Assembly: GCA_964512305.1 (NCBI GenBank)
Contig: CAZEIW010000244.1
Location: forward strand, 1 to 36,321
Direction of reading: 5' to 3'
Source of the DNA: CAZEIW01 sp964512305
GTDB taxonomy: Bacteria; Pseudomonadota; Gammaproteobacteria; Burkholderiales; Burkholderiaceae_F
Length of the DNA: 36,321 bases
Part shown: positions 15,978 to 23,437 of the stretch, piece by piece
Numbering within the stretch: the stretch's first letter is position 1
Layout of the letters: every line of letters begins with the position of its first letter
Made by a program: the position numbers and the translations under genes
The notes under the pieces: model-generated
Database searches by the model: none
Seen by the model: the letters and a program-made list of their open reading frames with translations, nothing else
Told to the model about the DNA's origin: nothing

Positions 15978-16871
15978 CTATCGCGCGGCCGGCGGCGACG
16001 CCCGGCGATCGGCGGCCAGGGTCGCGAAGTACAGGTCTTCGAGGCCACCGTCGACCGGTTCGAACCCCGGTTCGGGAGGCGCGTCGGCGGCGACGTGGAC
16101 CACCGTCTGGCCGCCGCGCAGGCGCGTGCTGATCACGTCGGCCCGCGACCGCCAGCCGTCGAGGTCGGCGCGCTCGATCGCGCGCCGCCAGATCCGCCCC
16201 TGCAACGCGCGGACCAGTTCGGCCGGCGCGCCGACCCTCACGATGCGCCCTTCGTTGATGATCGCCATCCGCGAACACAACTCCGCCACGTCGTCGACGA
16301 TGTGAGTCGAGAGGATCACGACGACGTTCTCGCCGATCTCGACCAGCAAGTCGAGGAAGCGGTTGCGCTCCTCCGGATCCAGCCCGGCGGTGGGTTCGTC
16401 GACGATGATCAGCGTCGGCCGGCCGATCAGCGCCTGTGCGATGCCGAACCGCTGGCGCATGCCGCCCGAGAATCCGGCCACGGGCTTCCTGCGCACGCCC
16501 CAGAGGTTGACCTGCTGCAGCAGGCCTTCCACGATCTCCCTGCGTTCGCGCCGGCCGGCGATGCCTTTGAGAACCGCCAGGTGGTCGAGCAGGTCGAGCG
16601 CGGAGACGCGTGGATAGACGCCGAAGTCCTGCGGCAGGTATCCGAGCGTCGCGCGCACCGGTTCCGGCTGCCGGATCACGTCGATGTCGCCGAACCGGAT
16701 GCTGCCCTCGGTCGGCGTCTGCAGGGTCGCGATGCAGCGCATCAGCGTCGATTTGCCGGACCCGTTGGGTCCCAGCAGCCCGAACATCCCCTTGGGGATC
16801 TCCAGGCTCGCCCGATCGAGCGCGCGCGTGCCGTTGGGGTAGATGTGCGTGACGTTGGTGAGCGTGAGCAT
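15978..16871 (-). CDS. ABC transporter ATP-binding protein
   Basis: A 297-residue cytoplasmic ATPase subunit for the permease-peptidase encoded 9 nt downstream. It contains Walker A GPNGSGKST (34-42), Q-loop YLPQDFG, ABC signature FSGGMRQR (134-141), Walker B with D-loop LIIVDEPTAGLDP (154-166) and switch His in LSTHIVDDV. The C-terminal ~75 residues form the extra domain typical of ABC-2-type exporters (CcmA/NatA class). The start ATG at 16871 gives MLTLTNVTHIYPNG, the normal beginning, with GAGAAA 9 nt upstream. The 260 nt between this gene and the divergent di-heme gene should hold promoters for both; I see no strong sigma-70 elements there, only a short GATTAATC palindrome near 16982. Confidence 0.94.
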   Translation of the reverse strand: MLTLTNVTHIYPNGTRALDRASLEIPKGMFGLLGPNGSGKSTLMRCIATLQTPTEGSIRFGDIDVIRQPEPVRATLGYLPQDFGVYPRVSALDLLDHLAVLKGIAGRRERREIVEGLLQQVNLWGVRRKPVAGFSGGMRQRFGIAQALIGRPTLIIVDEPTAGLDPEERNRFLDLLVEIGENVVVILSTHIVDDVAELCSRMAIINEGRIVRVGAPAELVRALQGRIWRRAIERADLDGWRSRADVISTRLRGGQTVVHVAADAPPEPGFEPVDGGLEDLYFATLAADRRASPPAAR

Positions 16872-17131
16872 CGGGAATTTCTCGTTGGATTGGCTTGAGG
16901 GAAACCGGCCGGTTTCGTACGGGCGTGCCGCAAACGATCGCGGATTAGACGGCATCCGGGCAGCGCCGCGCAATCGGCATGTGATTAATCGCGCCTTTCG
17001 CGGTACAGACGGGCCCCACTCCGGATGTGCTGCGTTCCAAGCTCGAGCGTTCTTCCTCGATCGATCGGCCGATGACAGCGCCCCGGCGCAGGAGTACCTT
17101 GCCCCCGGTCCTGAAGCGCAAGGGGAACACG

Positions 17132-18625
17132 ATGCCACGCAGCGTCCCTTCCGACCGGCCCTCCGCGAGCGGCCTGACCCGCAAGGTCGTTCGATCCCTA
17201 GGCCTGGCATGGTTGCTCGTTGCTTGTGAGGCCATGCCGCCGCCCACGCCGCCGGCCGGCGTGACCGATCCCGGCGTCGATCCGCACGCAGCGTCTCGCG
17301 CCGGCGGCCCCCTGCCCGGGATGACTCCCGAAGAGACACAGTTGTTCGCCGCGGCCGCCGGGACCTTCGTCGAGCTCGATTCCGTCAGTGGCACCTTCGT
17401 CAGCCCGGTCTTCGGACCCGAGACGAGCAAGGGCTTGGGACCGCGGTTCAATTCGATCGGTTGCGCAAACTGCCATGCACAGCCGACGGTCGGCGGCACG
17501 AGTCCGGCGGTCAACCCCCAGGTTCAGGCCGCGCACGACGCCGGCGCGTCGAACTCGATTCCGTACTTCATCACCGTCGACGGCCCGGTGCGCGAAGCGC
17601 GCTTCAAGTCCGCGGTCGACGCCTCAGGACAGGTGATCTCGCCGACGCAGCGCGATGGCGGCGTGCACGCCGACTTCACGATCAGCGGGCGCGCCGATGC
17701 GCCGGGCTGTTCGATCGAGCAGCCGCCGTTCGACGCGGGCCGCCGCCAGGACAACATCTCGTTGCGGATCCCCACCCCGGTGTTCGGCGGCGGACTGATC
17801 GAGGCGATCGCCGACGAGACGATCCTGAAGGAGCACCAGCGCACGCGGACGGCACGCAGCGAGATGGGGATCGCGGGACGCGAGAACCGCGGCCGTGAGA
17901 ACCGCACGGGCAACGATTCGACCATCACGCGCTTCGGCTGGAAGGCGCAGAACAAGTCGCTCTCGATCTTCGCCGGCGAGGCCTACAACGTCGAGCAGGG
18001 CGTGAGCAACGAGCTGTTTCCCCAGGAGCGCGACACCGAGGCCACGCCGCTGCCGGCCGCATGCTTCTTCAACGCGACACCGGAGGATCACACGAATTTC
18101 GATGCCGTCCATAAAGCCGGCGCCACGTTTTCGGACATCGCGAGCGACGTCGTCAACTTCGAGATCTTCATGCGCTTTCTCGCGCCGCCGGCGCCGGCCT
18201 GCGATTCGTTCGCGGTCCCGTCCGCCTGCGCGCCGAACATCGCGGCGGGGCGCGCGACCTTCGATCGGATCGGCTGCGCCCTGTGCCATGCGCCGCAGCT
18301 CCCGGTCGGGCCCTCCTCGAGCGCGGCCATCACGGCGCAGAAGACGGCGCGGCTGTTCTCCGACCTGCTGGTGCACCACATGGGCGATGGGCTCGCCGAC
18401 GGGATCACGCAAGGCCTGGCCGGCGACGACGAGTTCCGCACCGCGCCGCTATGGGGCGTCGGCCAGCGGATCTTCTTCCTGCACGACGGCCGCACGCGGG
18501 ACCTGGTGCAGGCGGTCATGCAGCATGCCAGCCGCGGTTCGGAGGCGAACCGGGTCGTCGAAAGGTTCAGCCGCCTGCCGCCGCAGCAGGCGCAGGAGCT
18601 GATCGACTTCCTCCGCTCGCTCTGA
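17132..18625 (+). CDS. Di-heme oxidoreductase-like lipoprotein (DUF1111 family)
   Basis: A 497-residue exported protein with a lipoprotein signal: a basic N-terminus, a hydrophobic stretch GLAWLLVAC and a lipobox Cys at residue 32. Two c-type heme attachment motifs are visible, CANCH (111-115) and CALCH (382-386). The family (COG3488, putative thiol or di-heme oxidoreductase) is annotated as peroxidase-like, but the reaction is not established. ATG 17132 is chosen because AGGGGA lies 7 nt upstream and the signal peptide then follows; the upstream open frame has no such features. Covalent heme attachment would need the Ccm system, which is not in this window. It is a single gene, divergent from the ABC operon, and ends 14 nt before composite repeat C. 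Confidence 0.88.
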   Translation: MPRSVPSDRPSASGLTRKVVRSLGLAWLLVACEAMPPPTPPAGVTDPGVDPHAASRAGGPLPGMTPEETQLFAAAAGTFVELDSVSGTFVSPVFGPETSKGLGPRFNSIGCANCHAQPTVGGTSPAVNPQVQAAHDAGASNSIPYFITVDGPVREARFKSAVDASGQVISPTQRDGGVHADFTISGRADAPGCSIEQPPFDAGRRQDNISLRIPTPVFGGGLIEAIADETILKEHQRTRTARSEMGIAGRENRGRENRTGNDSTITRFGWKAQNKSLSIFAGEAYNVEQGVSNELFPQERDTEATPLPAACFFNATPEDHTNFDAVHKAGATFSDIASDVVNFEIFMRFLAPPAPACDSFAVPSACAPNIAAGRATFDRIGCALCHAPQLPVGPSSSAAITAQKTARLFSDLLVHHMGDGLADGITQGLAGDDEFRTAPLWGVGQRIFFLHDGRTRDLVQAVMQHASRGSEANRVVERFSRLPPQQAQELIDFLRSL

Positions 18626-18639
18626 AGGCCACCGGCTAA

Positions 18640-18749
18640 CACTCCCCTCTCCCGCGTGCGGGAGAGGGGCGGGGGTGAGGGTGCGAAGCGGAGCTCCGGC
18701 GGCGGCCCTCACCCCCAGCCCCTCTCCCGCAAGCGGGAGAGGGGAGTGT
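18640..18749. repeat. Interspersed palindromic element, composite copy (C)
   Basis: The same architecture as copy B, with a spacer containing CGGAGCTCCG. Outer arms are extended to ACACTCCCCTCTCCCGC on one side and its exact inverse on the other, making a long near-perfect palindrome. It lies between the convergent di-heme gene and the AHSA1 gene. The AHSA1 reading frame runs into it and terminates inside it at 18709. It is probably a bidirectional terminator. Confidence 0.88.
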
Positions 18750-19176
18750 CTAGGCACCCAGCCAGCTTGCCGGCAATCGCCCCCCAACCGTCGCGGTGCG
18801 CGGCCGTGCGAGGAGGCGGCAGCCGCTCGTGCGTCAGCACGAGCTCGGTCCCGTCGCGATGCGGCAGGAACTCGACCGTGACGACGGTCGGCCGGTGATC
18901 CGTGTTGACCGAAATCCAGGTGAACGAGAGCCGCGCCGGCCGTTCGATCGCCAGATACTCGCCGCGGTGCTCGACTGCCCCCTCGCCATGGATCATCGTG
19001 ATGCGGAACATTCCCCCGACGCGCGCATCGACCTGCGCCGTGGCGGTCGACCCCGGTCTTGGCGTCATGAACCGGGCGAGACTCGACGCGTCCAGCCACG
19101 CGTCGAACACCCGTTCGCGCGGCGCGGGGATGACCCGCCGTACCACGACCGGGTCCACGGATTCGTCTTCGATCAT
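18709..19176 (-). CDS. SRPBCC/AHSA1-domain protein
   Basis: A 155-residue START-like (SRPBCC superfamily) protein of the AHSA1 type. Family features are the N-terminal VVRRVIPAPRERVFDAWLDASSLARFM, the central GGMFRITMIHGEGAVEHRGEYLAIERPARL (positions about 54-83), and the closing GWGAIAGKLAGCL helix. Proteins of this group bind hydrophobic ligands; this one's ligand is unknown. Its ATG overlaps the arsR stop (ATGA), so the two are translated together, a very common pairing. The last 13 codons (from Asp-Thr-Pro to the stop) lie in interspersed repeat C and are not part of the domain. The original C-terminus or stop has therefore been replaced by repeat sequence. Confidence 0.9.
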   Translation of the reverse strand: MIEDESVDPVVVRRVIPAPRERVFDAWLDASSLARFMTPRPGSTATAQVDARVGGMFRITMIHGEGAVEHRGEYLAIERPARLSFTWISVNTDHRPTVVTVEFLPHRDGTELVLTHERLPPPRTAAHRDGWGAIAGKLAGCLDTPLSRLRERGWG

Positions 19177-19550
19177 CGGCGCCTCGCCCGTTGCCGTCTT
19201 GTTCTACCCACGCCGGGTGCGCTCCGCCCGGAGACCAGCAGGTCCTCGAGCGCCGCGAGCCTTCCTTCCCAGAACGCGCTGTAGCGCTGGAACCAGTCGG
19301 CCGCTTCCCGCAAGGGTGCCGCCCGCAGCCTCAGCCGATGCTCGCGGCCGCGGATCGTGCGTTCGATGAGGCCCGCACGCTCGAGGATCTTCACGTGCTT
19401 GGAAACCCCGTTGAACGAAATGGGAAAGCGCTCGGCCAGGCCGCCGACGTTGCTTTCGCCCTCGCTCAGCGCGGCGAGGATGCGGCGGCGCGTGGGGTCC
19501 GCGATCGCCCCGTAGACCCGGTTCAGCAGCAGTTCGTCGTTCGCGCGCAT
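19173..19550 (-). CDS. ArsR-family transcriptional regulator
   Basis: A 125-residue winged-helix regulator. The N-terminal part reads AIADPTRRRILAAL, followed by the recognition-helix region FPISFNGVSKHVKILERAGLIERTIRGREHRLRL, typical of the ArsR subgroup that is paired with AHSA1 genes. No metal-binding Cys cluster is seen, so it is unlikely to be a classical arsenic or zinc sensor. The C-terminus is Arg-rich. It overlaps the AHSA1 gene by 4 nt and is divergent from the DUF899 gene. A 24-bp palindrome begins 5 nt upstream of its start codon. No Shine-Dalgarno sequence precedes the ATG, so the message may be leaderless. Autorepression through the palindrome is likely. Confidence 0.92.
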   Translation of the reverse strand: MRANDELLLNRVYGAIADPTRRRILAALSEGESNVGGLAERFPISFNGVSKHVKILERAGLIERTIRGREHRLRLRAAPLREAADWFQRYSAFWEGRLAALEDLLVSGRSAPGVGRTRRQRARRR

Positions 19551-19555
19551 TGCAA

Positions 19556-19579
19556 ATATTCAACCATATGGTAGAGTAT
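19556..19579. promoter_or_regulatory. Palindromic operator between arsR and DUF899 genes
   Basis: A 24-bp inverted repeat centred on ACCATATGGT. The outer arms pair ATA with TAT and TC with GA, with only two mismatched symmetric positions on each side. The CATATG core could serve as the arsR -10 region. It sits in the 59-nt gap between the two divergent start codons, so one bound dimer could control both directions. ArsR regulators of this AHSA1-linked group are expected to bind such sites. Confidence 0.75.
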
Positions 19580-19609
19580 CACGACGGTGTCTCGCGCGGG
19601 AGGGATCGA

Positions 19610-20332
19610 ATGGGCAGCGGCGGTGGCGGTGCTCTCAAGGGTCATCGGGTCGTTTCCCGGGAGGAGTGGATCGCGGCGCGGACCGCCTTCCTGGTCAAGG
19701 AGAAGGCGTTCTCCCGCCAGCGCGAGGAGCTCGCGCGCGCGCGGCGCGAGCTGCCCTGGGTCGAGGTCGGCAAGCGCTACGTCTTCGAGGGCCCCGCCGG
19801 GCAGCAGACGCTGGCCGATCTGTTCGAGGGCCGGCATCAGCTTGCCGTCTACCACTTCATGTTCAATCCCGACGACGACGCCGGATGCCCCCACTGCTCG
19901 TTCTGGGCGGATCACTACGACGGCATGGTCGTCCACCTGAACCAACGCGACGTCGCGTTCGCCGTCATCTCCCGGGCCCCGCTGGCGAAGATCGACGCGT
20001 TCAAGCGGCGGATGGGCTGGAAGTTCAGGTGGCTCTCGTCGAACGGCACCGACTTCAACTACGACTACCAGGCGTCCTTCGCCCCGGCCGACCTGAAGAG
20101 CGGAACCGTCTTCTACAACTACGCGAAGTCGCCTGCCGTCGCCCCCGATCGCGAGGGCATCAGCGTCTTCTACCGCGACGACGACGGCAAGGTGTTCCAC
20201 ACCTACTCGTGCTACGCGCGCGGGATCGACATGGTGAACGGGACGTACCAGTTCCTCGACCTGGTGCCCAAGGGGCGGGACGAAGACCCCGAGGCGACGC
20301 AATCGTGGGTCAGGTACCACGACCGGTATTAG
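19610..20332 (+). CDS. DUF899 family thioredoxin-like protein
   Basis: A 240-residue protein of the DUF899 family, which adopts a thioredoxin-like fold; its biochemical role is not known. Visible features are the N-terminal VVSREEWIAARTAFLVKEK, a Cys-Pro-His-Cys motif (Cys93, Cys96) in CPHCSFWADH at the position expected of a redox pair, and the conserved C-terminal VFHTYSCYARG and GTYQFLDLVPKGRDE. No signal peptide is present, so it is probably cytoplasmic. The ATG 19610 is chosen because GGGAGG lies 6 nt upstream; earlier in-frame Met codons fall inside the operator. It is divergent from arsR-AHSA1 and probably controlled by the shared palindrome. AHSA1-ArsR-DUF899 neighbours recur in many genomes. 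Confidence 0.9.
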   Translation: MGSGGGGALKGHRVVSREEWIAARTAFLVKEKAFSRQREELARARRELPWVEVGKRYVFEGPAGQQTLADLFEGRHQLAVYHFMFNPDDDAGCPHCSFWADHYDGMVVHLNQRDVAFAVISRAPLAKIDAFKRRMGWKFRWLSSNGTDFNYDYQASFAPADLKSGTVFYNYAKSPAVAPDREGISVFYRDDDGKVFHTYSCYARGIDMVNGTYQFLDLVPKGRDEDPEATQSWVRYHDRY

Positions 20333-20427
20333 ATTCCGGGGTCGAGCTCTGCCCGCGCAGCGCGGACTGCTCGGATCTCGGCACTCCTGCTGCTCGCCCC
20401 TCTGGGGGCTTGGGCTTTTATCAGACC

Positions 20428-20448
20428 GGCGGCGCGGCCTTCGCCGCC
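20428..20448. terminator. GC-rich hairpin, candidate terminator
   Basis: A perfect 7-bp stem GGCGGCG / CGCCGCC with a 7-nt loop lies in the 128-nt convergent gap between the DUF899 gene and ppa. A second small dyad, CCGCGC-A-GCGCGG, is at 20353-20365. Neither is followed by a T-tract, so intrinsic termination is only suggested. Nothing else is seen in this gap. Confidence 0.35.
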
Positions 20449-20460
20449 TGAGCGCCGGCG

Positions 20461-21009
20461 TCAGAACGCCGGCTTGATCTTGGCCGACTGGTACTTGTCG
20501 ACCGCGGCCATGATCTCCGCGCGCGCCTTGTCGGGTCCGCTCCAACCCACGATCTTGACCCACTTCCCGGGTTCGAGGTCCTTGTAGTGCTCGAAGAAGT
20601 GCTGGATCTGGGTCAGGCGTTCCGGCGCGATGTCCTGCGGCTTGGCCCAATGCTTGTACCACGGCAGGATCTTGTCGATGGGCACCGCCAGCAGCTTGGC
20701 GTCGCCGCCGGCTTCGTCCTGCATTTCGAGCACACCCAGCGGGCGGCACCGCACGACCACGCCCTGCTGCAGCGCGAACGGCGTGATCACGAGCACGTCG
20801 AGCGGATCTCCGTCGTCGCACAGCGTGTGCGGGATATAGCCGTAGTTGCACGGGTAGTGCATCGCGGTGCCGATGAAGCGGTCGACGAACAGCGCACCGC
20901 TCTCCTTGTCGACCTCGTACTTGATCGGCTCGGCGTTCATCGGAATCTCGACCACGACGTTGAACTCGTCGGGCAGCAAATGCCCCGAGCCGACCCTGCT
21001 CAAACCCAT
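20461..21009 (-). CDS. ppa: Inorganic pyrophosphatase
   Basis: Family I soluble pyrophosphatase that hydrolyses PPi and drives biosynthetic reactions, including those of the neighbouring hem pathway and nucleic-acid synthesis. The 182-residue protein is near the normal bacterial length (about 176). It contains the metal-binding signature DDGDPLDVLVITP (65-77), the YEVDKESGAL and DRFIGTAMHYPCNYGYIPHTL stretches, and the C-terminal KAR-EIM helix. ATG 21009 is preceded by GGGGGA at suitable distance; the upstream open frame overlaps hemY antisense-like sequence and is not protein-like. It lies 26 nt downstream of hemY on the same strand and may be transcribed with it. Confidence 0.96.
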   Translation of the reverse strand: MGLSRVGSGHLLPDEFNVVVEIPMNAEPIKYEVDKESGALFVDRFIGTAMHYPCNYGYIPHTLCDDGDPLDVLVITPFALQQGVVVRCRPLGVLEMQDEAGGDAKLLAVPIDKILPWYKHWAKPQDIAPERLTQIQHFFEHYKDLEPGKWVKIVGWSGPDKARAEIMAAVDKYQSAKIKPAF

Positions 21010-21035
21010 TTTGTCCCCCGGAAAAGCCTGGGATT

Positions 21036-22265
21036 CTACAGGCTCGACTCGCGCGCGATGGATCTGATCCCGCTGCGCGGCACCGCATTGGCGCGACGGG
21101 CCAGCCCGATCGCGGCCTCGCGAAACCGGCCGGCGGCCGCCTCGCCCTCGCCGATCGCCTCGGCGAGCTCGGCCAGCGCCAGCGCGCTCTCCGGATCGGG
21201 TGCGAGCCGGTGGCTCTCGTCGAGATAGGCGCGCGCCTTGCCCCACAGCTGCTCGCGCAGGCAGATCCGGCCCAGACAGCGCAGCAGCGCCGCGCTGCGC
21301 GCATGCTGCCTGAGCCAGCCCTCCGCACGCTCGAGCGCCAGGCGCGGATTGTCGACCTTGCAGCGGCCGTACTCGTCGAGCAGGCGCTCGTCCCAGCGCT
21401 CCTGCAGCGCCGCCTCGAGCGCCCGCGCGGCGAGCTGGCCCTGACCCAGCGAGTTGAACAGGCGCGCGGCCTCGAGCGACAGCTCGGGCAGCAAGCGGTC
21501 CGCCTCGGCGATGGCGGTCCACTGGCGCTCGAGCGTGGCGGGGTCGGCTGCGGCCTCGCGCAACAGCCCGCGGTACGCGACCAGCTTGAAGCTGTTCGAT
21601 GCCGCCGCGCGCAGCCCGCGATGCTTGTCGAGCGCGCGGATGATCCGGATGGCATCGTCCCAGTGGCCCGCCTGCAGGTGCGCGGCCAGCGCGATCCGCA
21701 TCGCATGGATGTGGCGCGCGCCGGCGGCGTGCATCTCTTCGATGGCAGCCAGGGCGCGCGCGTTCTGGCGCTGCTCCGCCCACATCTCGGCCGCGCTGAC
21801 CAGGCGCGCGGTCGAGAGCTCCGGGTAGGCGGAAGCGCGGTCGAGCCATTGCTCGCGCCGCTCGAACTCCTGCATGCGGTGCGCGGCGCGTGCACCGATC
21901 AGCGCGGCGAGACCGGCGATCGACGGGGTCGAGCGCGCGCTGCGCGCCGCGCGCTCGGCGCGCGCGAAGCGTCCTTCGAGCAGCGCCCTCAACGCCTCGC
22001 GCAGGCCGCGCTGGGCACCGATCTCGGCGCGCCGCTCGCGGTACGCGCGCACTCGCTCGGGGAAGTCCGACAGCCGTTGCAGCGCGCGCCCCAGCCGGTA
22101 CGCGATCCACAGCAGCAGCACGCCGACCAGCACGACCAGGTTCACGGACAGGTCGACGCGATAGGGCGGCACGAGCGCGACGATCGTGCCCTGGCTGCCC
22201 TGCAGCGCGACCGCCGCCAGCGCCGCGAGCAGCGCCAGCCCCAGCGCCCATAGCAGCAGCTTCAT
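21036..22265 (-). CDS. hemY: HemY-like membrane protein with TPR repeats
   Basis: A 409-residue inner-membrane protein of the proteobacterial HemY family (not the Gram-positive protoporphyrinogen oxidase of the same name). Two N-terminal membrane helices (about residues 3-22 and 41-60) are followed by a basic segment RLSDFPERVRAYRERR and a long series of helical TPR-like repeats, such as ALEAALQERWDERLLDEYG and RAYLDESHRLAPDPESALALAELAEA (the latter spans about 358-383). Its role in haem synthesis is inferred in E. coli from its operon and interactions, not from a known reaction. The start ATG overlaps the hemX stop (ATGA). It is the last gene of hemC-hemD-hemX-hemY. Confidence 0.9.
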   Translation of the reverse strand: MKLLLWALGLALLAALAAVALQGSQGTIVALVPPYRVDLSVNLVVLVGVLLLWIAYRLGRALQRLSDFPERVRAYRERRAEIGAQRGLREALRALLEGRFARAERAARSARSTPSIAGLAALIGARAAHRMQEFERREQWLDRASAYPELSTARLVSAAEMWAEQRQNARALAAIEEMHAAGARHIHAMRIALAAHLQAGHWDDAIRIIRALDKHRGLRAAASNSFKLVAYRGLLREAAADPATLERQWTAIAEADRLLPELSLEAARLFNSLGQGQLAARALEAALQERWDERLLDEYGRCKVDNPRLALERAEGWLRQHARSAALLRCLGRICLREQLWGKARAYLDESHRLAPDPESALALAELAEAIGEGEAAAGRFREAAIGLARRANAVPRSGIRSIARESSL

Positions 22266-23437
22266 GGCGCGCCGCCCGGATGTACGGCGCGCAGCGCGCC
22301 CAGGGTGTCGTCGAGCGCCGGCGCGTCGACCATCACCCGCACCGCCGCCAGCGCCCTGAGCTGGGACGCCGCGGCCGACACCGCGGGCTGTGCCGGATCG
22401 AAGTAGCGGTCGAGCAGGATCTGGACCTCCGCGACGTCCGCGCGGTACAGGCGATCGTTGCGCGACAGCACGGCCTGCCGCATGTCGAGCAGCCCGACCT
22501 TGACCCGGTCGCGGACGAGTTGCTGCTGGCCCGGGCCGAGCAGCAGCGAATCCGGCGTCTCGACCTCGCGTATCCGGACCAGATCGCCGAACTCCCGCTC
22601 GAACCACGCTCGCACGCGCACGCCGGCGCTGTCGGGACTGCGGTCCGCCTTCGCGTCGGCCGCCCGCTTGGCGGACGGCGCCGGCGTTGGCGTTGGCGCC
22701 GCCGGCGCCGGCCCGGCTGCCGACGCCAGCCGGCGCGAGGGATCGGCGAGCAGGTGCCAGCTGTCGACCGCCTGCATGAGCTGGTCGATCCGAACCGCGA
22801 TCTCGGTCGGATCGACCACCGGTAGCGCCCGCAGGCGCTCCAGGTCGCGGGCGATCGCGGCGCGCACGCGCAGCGCCGCGGGCCGCGTCAGCTTCGCCAG
22901 CCGCGCGTCGGCGCTGCCCAGCGCGGAGATCGCGGCCGCGACGTCGCCATCGACGCGCAATTCGCTCTGGGCGACGTTGGCGAGGTGCTCGACCTCCAGC
23001 AGGGCGAGGTCGTCGCGCACCCGCCGCAGGTCGGTCACAGGCCCGGCGCCGGCATCGCTGCCGCTGTCGGAAGCGCCCCATTGGCGCTCGAGCGACGCCA
23101 GCCTCTCGTCGATCCGGGCGATGCGCTCGTCGCGCGCGCGCGCCTCGGCCGCGCCCTGGTCGAGGCGCGCGGAGAGCGACTGCATCAGGCCCAAAGCGTC
23201 GCGCGCCATGCCGATCAGCTTCCAGCCGCCTGCCAGCAGGACAAGCACGATCACGAGCGCAACCGACCAGGCAGCGGCGCGCCGCGGCGGGCGCGGCGGC
23301 ACGCCCGCCTCGACCGCTGCCCCCGGCGCTACGCCCGCGGCAAAGCGCGCGTCGGCGTCGGGATGATCGGGGTGGGCGGCGGCGGCCGACGCCGGCGGCG
23401 AAGGCGAAACGGCGGCACCGGGCTGGGTCGGGTTCAT
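22262..23437 (-). CDS. hemX: HemX-like membrane protein
   Basis: A 391-residue protein of the HemX family. The cytoplasmic N-terminus is rich in Pro and Ala (about 1-55), one membrane helix follows (AAAWSVALVIVLVLLAGGWK, about 54-73), then a coiled-coil stretch (ARLDQGAAEARARDERIARI) and a large helical periplasmic domain. HemX is often labelled uroporphyrinogen-III C-methyltransferase, but the sequence has no methyltransferase motifs and that activity should not be assumed. A low-complexity Pro/Ala linker near residue 255 interrupts the domain. It overlaps hemD (ATGA) upstream and hemY (ATGA) downstream, so the whole set is translationally coupled. Confidence 0.88.
   Translation of the reverse strand: MNPTQPGAAVSPSPPASAAAAHPDHPDADARFAAGVAPGAAVEAGVPPRPPRRAAAWSVALVIVLVLLAGGWKLIGMARDALGLMQSLSARLDQGAAEARARDERIARIDERLASLERQWGASDSGSDAGAGPVTDLRRVRDDLALLEVEHLANVAQSELRVDGDVAAAISALGSADARLAKLTRPAALRVRAAIARDLERLRALPVVDPTEIAVRIDQLMQAVDSWHLLADPSRRLASAAGPAPAAPTPTPAPSAKRAADAKADRSPDSAGVRVRAWFEREFGDLVRIREVETPDSLLLGPGQQQLVRDRVKVGLLDMRQAVLSRNDRLYRADVAEVQILLDRYFDPAQPAVSAAASQLRALAAVRVMVDAPALDDTLGALRAVHPGGAP

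Noticed and set aside
12783..16898. A 1371-codon plus-strand open frame opposite the ABC permease-peptidase and ATPase
   Set aside because: It is a shadow frame of real minus-strand genes. The product is dominated by Arg, His, Asp and Gln with no domain, and the minus strand carries intact catalytic motifs in all expected places.
17027..17131. An upstream start for the di-heme protein at 17027
   Set aside because: It would bury the lipoprotein signal peptide behind 35 charged residues. ATG 17132 has a good ribosome binding site and a correct signal sequence.
19556..19609. DUF899 start at an in-frame Met within the operator
   Set aside because: It would place coding sequence on the palindrome and has no ribosome binding site, whereas GGGAGG lies 6 nt before ATG 19610.
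22262..23437. HemX as a uroporphyrinogen-III methyltransferase
   Set aside because: This label is widespread, but no SAM-binding methyltransferase motif is visible. The protein is a single-pass membrane protein with a helical domain.
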